Shown: positions 38,880 through 39,974 of the stretch, piece after piece
Layout of the letters: each line of letters opens with the position of its first letter
Numbering within the stretch: the first letter of the stretch is position 1
From: a virus
DNA: 39,974 bases
Virus record (IMG/VR): IMGVR_UViG_3300021419_000042
Location: 1-39,974 of that record
Strand: one strand, 5' to 3'
The notes under the pieces: generated by a model
Seen by the model: the letters and a program-made list of their open reading frames with translations, nothing else
Told to the model about the DNA's origin: nothing
Database searches by the model: none
Position numbers and translations under genes: made by a program

Positions 38880-39974
38880 ATGGGCCGAAAGCGCCTGGCC
38901 AAGAATCGTGACCTTGAGCTCTATGTGCTCCGCGATAAAAAGGGCTACATATCCTACAAGCACCCCAAGATGGATAAGCCCAGGACTTTTGGGAAAGGCC
39001 AGGACGCGCTGAATGCCGCCAACGAAGTCGCACGCATCGTAAATGCCAAGCTCTCAGGCCAGGCCGACATTGTTGGCGAGATCCTCACCCCCCACGCAAA
39101 ATCATTCAATCATGTGCTGGATCGCTTCATTGAGGAACGATCTCATGATCTGCAGTGGTCAAAAGACTACAAAGCCGAGCAGCTGCGCCGCATCGATAAA
39201 TTCCGCGAATATGGCGGCTCCAAGTGCTATGAGGATCTCACCGTGCTGTTTTTCGCAGATATGGTAGATGAGCTCTTTACCGGCGACAGCCGGCGCACTG
39301 CCATTTATCTGCTGCGCCACATCGATGCTTATGCGTGTGGCCGAGGCCTGCGCCTGGGCCCCAATGTGGCAGAACGGATCCTCATACCGCGCCAGCAGGA
39401 GCGCCAGCGCCCACGCATTAAGGATTTCGATGAGTTTCAGGAGATCCACGCACAAGGTGAAGATTGGGAAAAGGACGTGCTGGAGTTTGCCCTGATCACC
39501 CTACAGCCGCGCCAGGTGATCTGTATGCTCGATATTAATGCGCACATCCAGGGCAACAAGCTGCGCTTCCAGCGCGGTAAGACTGGCGTTTACATCGAGA
39601 TAGCTATTACTGAAACATTGGCCCCTCTGATCGCCAAGCGCCGCAAAATGGCCATGCGCTACGGCACCCGGCGCCTATTCTGCCGGCCACCGGCCAGAGC
39701 CAAAGGCAGCGCGAGGATCCAGCCAGGCTACCTCACCCGAGCGATCACAGCTTGCATCCTGCGCACCGGGCTCTATGCCGAAGATCACCACCCCACCTTG
39801 CACGAAGTGCGCTCCCTGGGCGGCAGGATCTATGAGCAGCGCGGCTACCCTAAGCAGCTCATTCAGGATCTCATGGGGCACAAAAAGCCATCCACCACCG
39901 AGATCTATCTCAATCCAGATGAGCCCAAGTACATAAAAAATACCACGCTGATCGACCTAAATTCGCTCAAATAA
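38880..39974 (+). CDS. int: Lambda-family tyrosine integrase
   Basis: The 364-residue enzyme starts at ATG 38880, giving MGRKRLAKNRDLELYVLRDKKGYISYKHP, which aligns with the start of lambda Int. The arm-type N-terminal domain is followed by a core-binding domain (about 75-170) and the catalytic domain with Arg211, Lys234, His308, Arg311, His334 and Tyr343, nearly the same numbers as in lambda Int. It catalyses attP-attB recombination. The stop codon is the last base of the window, so attP lies outside. Confidence 0.97.
   Translation: MGRKRLAKNRDLELYVLRDKKGYISYKHPKMDKPRTFGKGQDALNAANEVARIVNAKLSGQADIVGEILTPHAKSFNHVLDRFIEERSHDLQWSKDYKAEQLRRIDKFREYGGSKCYEDLTVLFFADMVDELFTGDSRRTAIYLLRHIDAYACGRGLRLGPNVAERILIPRQQERQRPRIKDFDEFQEIHAQGEDWEKDVLEFALITLQPRQVICMLDINAHIQGNKLRFQRGKTGVYIEIAITETLAPLIAKRRKMAMRYGTRRLFCRPPARAKGSARIQPGYLTRAITACILRTGLYAEDHHPTLHEVRSLGGRIYEQRGYPKQLIQDLMGHKKPSTTEIYLNPDEPKYIKNTTLIDLNSLK

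Noticed and set aside
1-39974. tRNA genes and att repeats.
   Set aside because: No cloverleaf and no matching end repeats were seen; the window ends exactly at gene boundaries.

Overview
The window is an almost complete lambda-type siphovirus prophage. It runs from a short RadC-like gene at base 1 to a lambda-family tyrosine integrase whose stop codon is the last base. Host: probably a gammaproteobacterium, perhaps marine. This rests on GGAGG-type ribosome sites, sigma70-like promoters, lambda-family head genes and a moderate GC content; the genus cannot be read from the sequence. No attachment-site repeat is visible, so the true prophage ends probably lie outside the window.

Layout: (1) 1-876, plus strand: RadC-like JAB protein and a small putative helix-turn-helix protein. 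(2) 926-25909, minus strand: the late operon, read right to left. It starts with a lysis-type cassette (DUF5675 protein, one-TM coiled-coil protein, class 3 lipase, lipoprotein, Tat-like leader protein). Next come small and large terminase, gpW, portal, S49 protease with nested scaffold, gpD, gpE, an FI-position repeat protein, FII-like, Z, terminator-like, tube protein, two frameshift-linked tail chaperones and a 1451-residue tape measure. The tail tip is not lambda-like and includes a LamG-containing fibre and a DUF4376 assembly protein. (3) 25923-26479: noncoding late-control region with two leftward terminators, a candidate late promoter and several repeats. (4) 26480-30310, minus strand: early leftward operon of Cro-like, CII-like, TraR/DksA-like, Toprim-VapE primase-helicase and Q-like antiterminator. 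(5) 30342-31154: immunity region, a cI-like repressor flanked by related palindromic operators. (6) 31200-39974, plus strand: early rightward operon with a KilAC protein, a ParB-like protein, many small proteins, HNH endonuclease, radical SAM protein, excisionase and integrase.

How it works together: as in lambda, the repressor sits between a leftward operator/promoter set (Cro, CII, replication, Q) and a rightward set (accessory genes, xis, int). Q is the last gene of the leftward early operon and is followed by a candidate promoter and two intrinsic terminators, as expected for a Q-dependent late switch. More terminators inside the late operon, a nested scaffold start and a -1 frameshift probably set the ratios of structural proteins.

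Most distinctive points: the repressor keeps the S24 nucleophile Ser127 but has Arg168 where the catalytic lysine is expected and Ala-Asp where the cleaved Ala-Gly is expected, and it is followed by an operator-controlled KilAC gene. This suggests induction by an antirepressor rather than RecA-stimulated cleavage. The lysis cassette has no recognisable muramidase or amidase but carries a lipase and a DUF5675 protein with a His-Gly...Ser-Gly-Cys motif. A textbook A AAA AAG slippery site joins the two tail chaperone genes.
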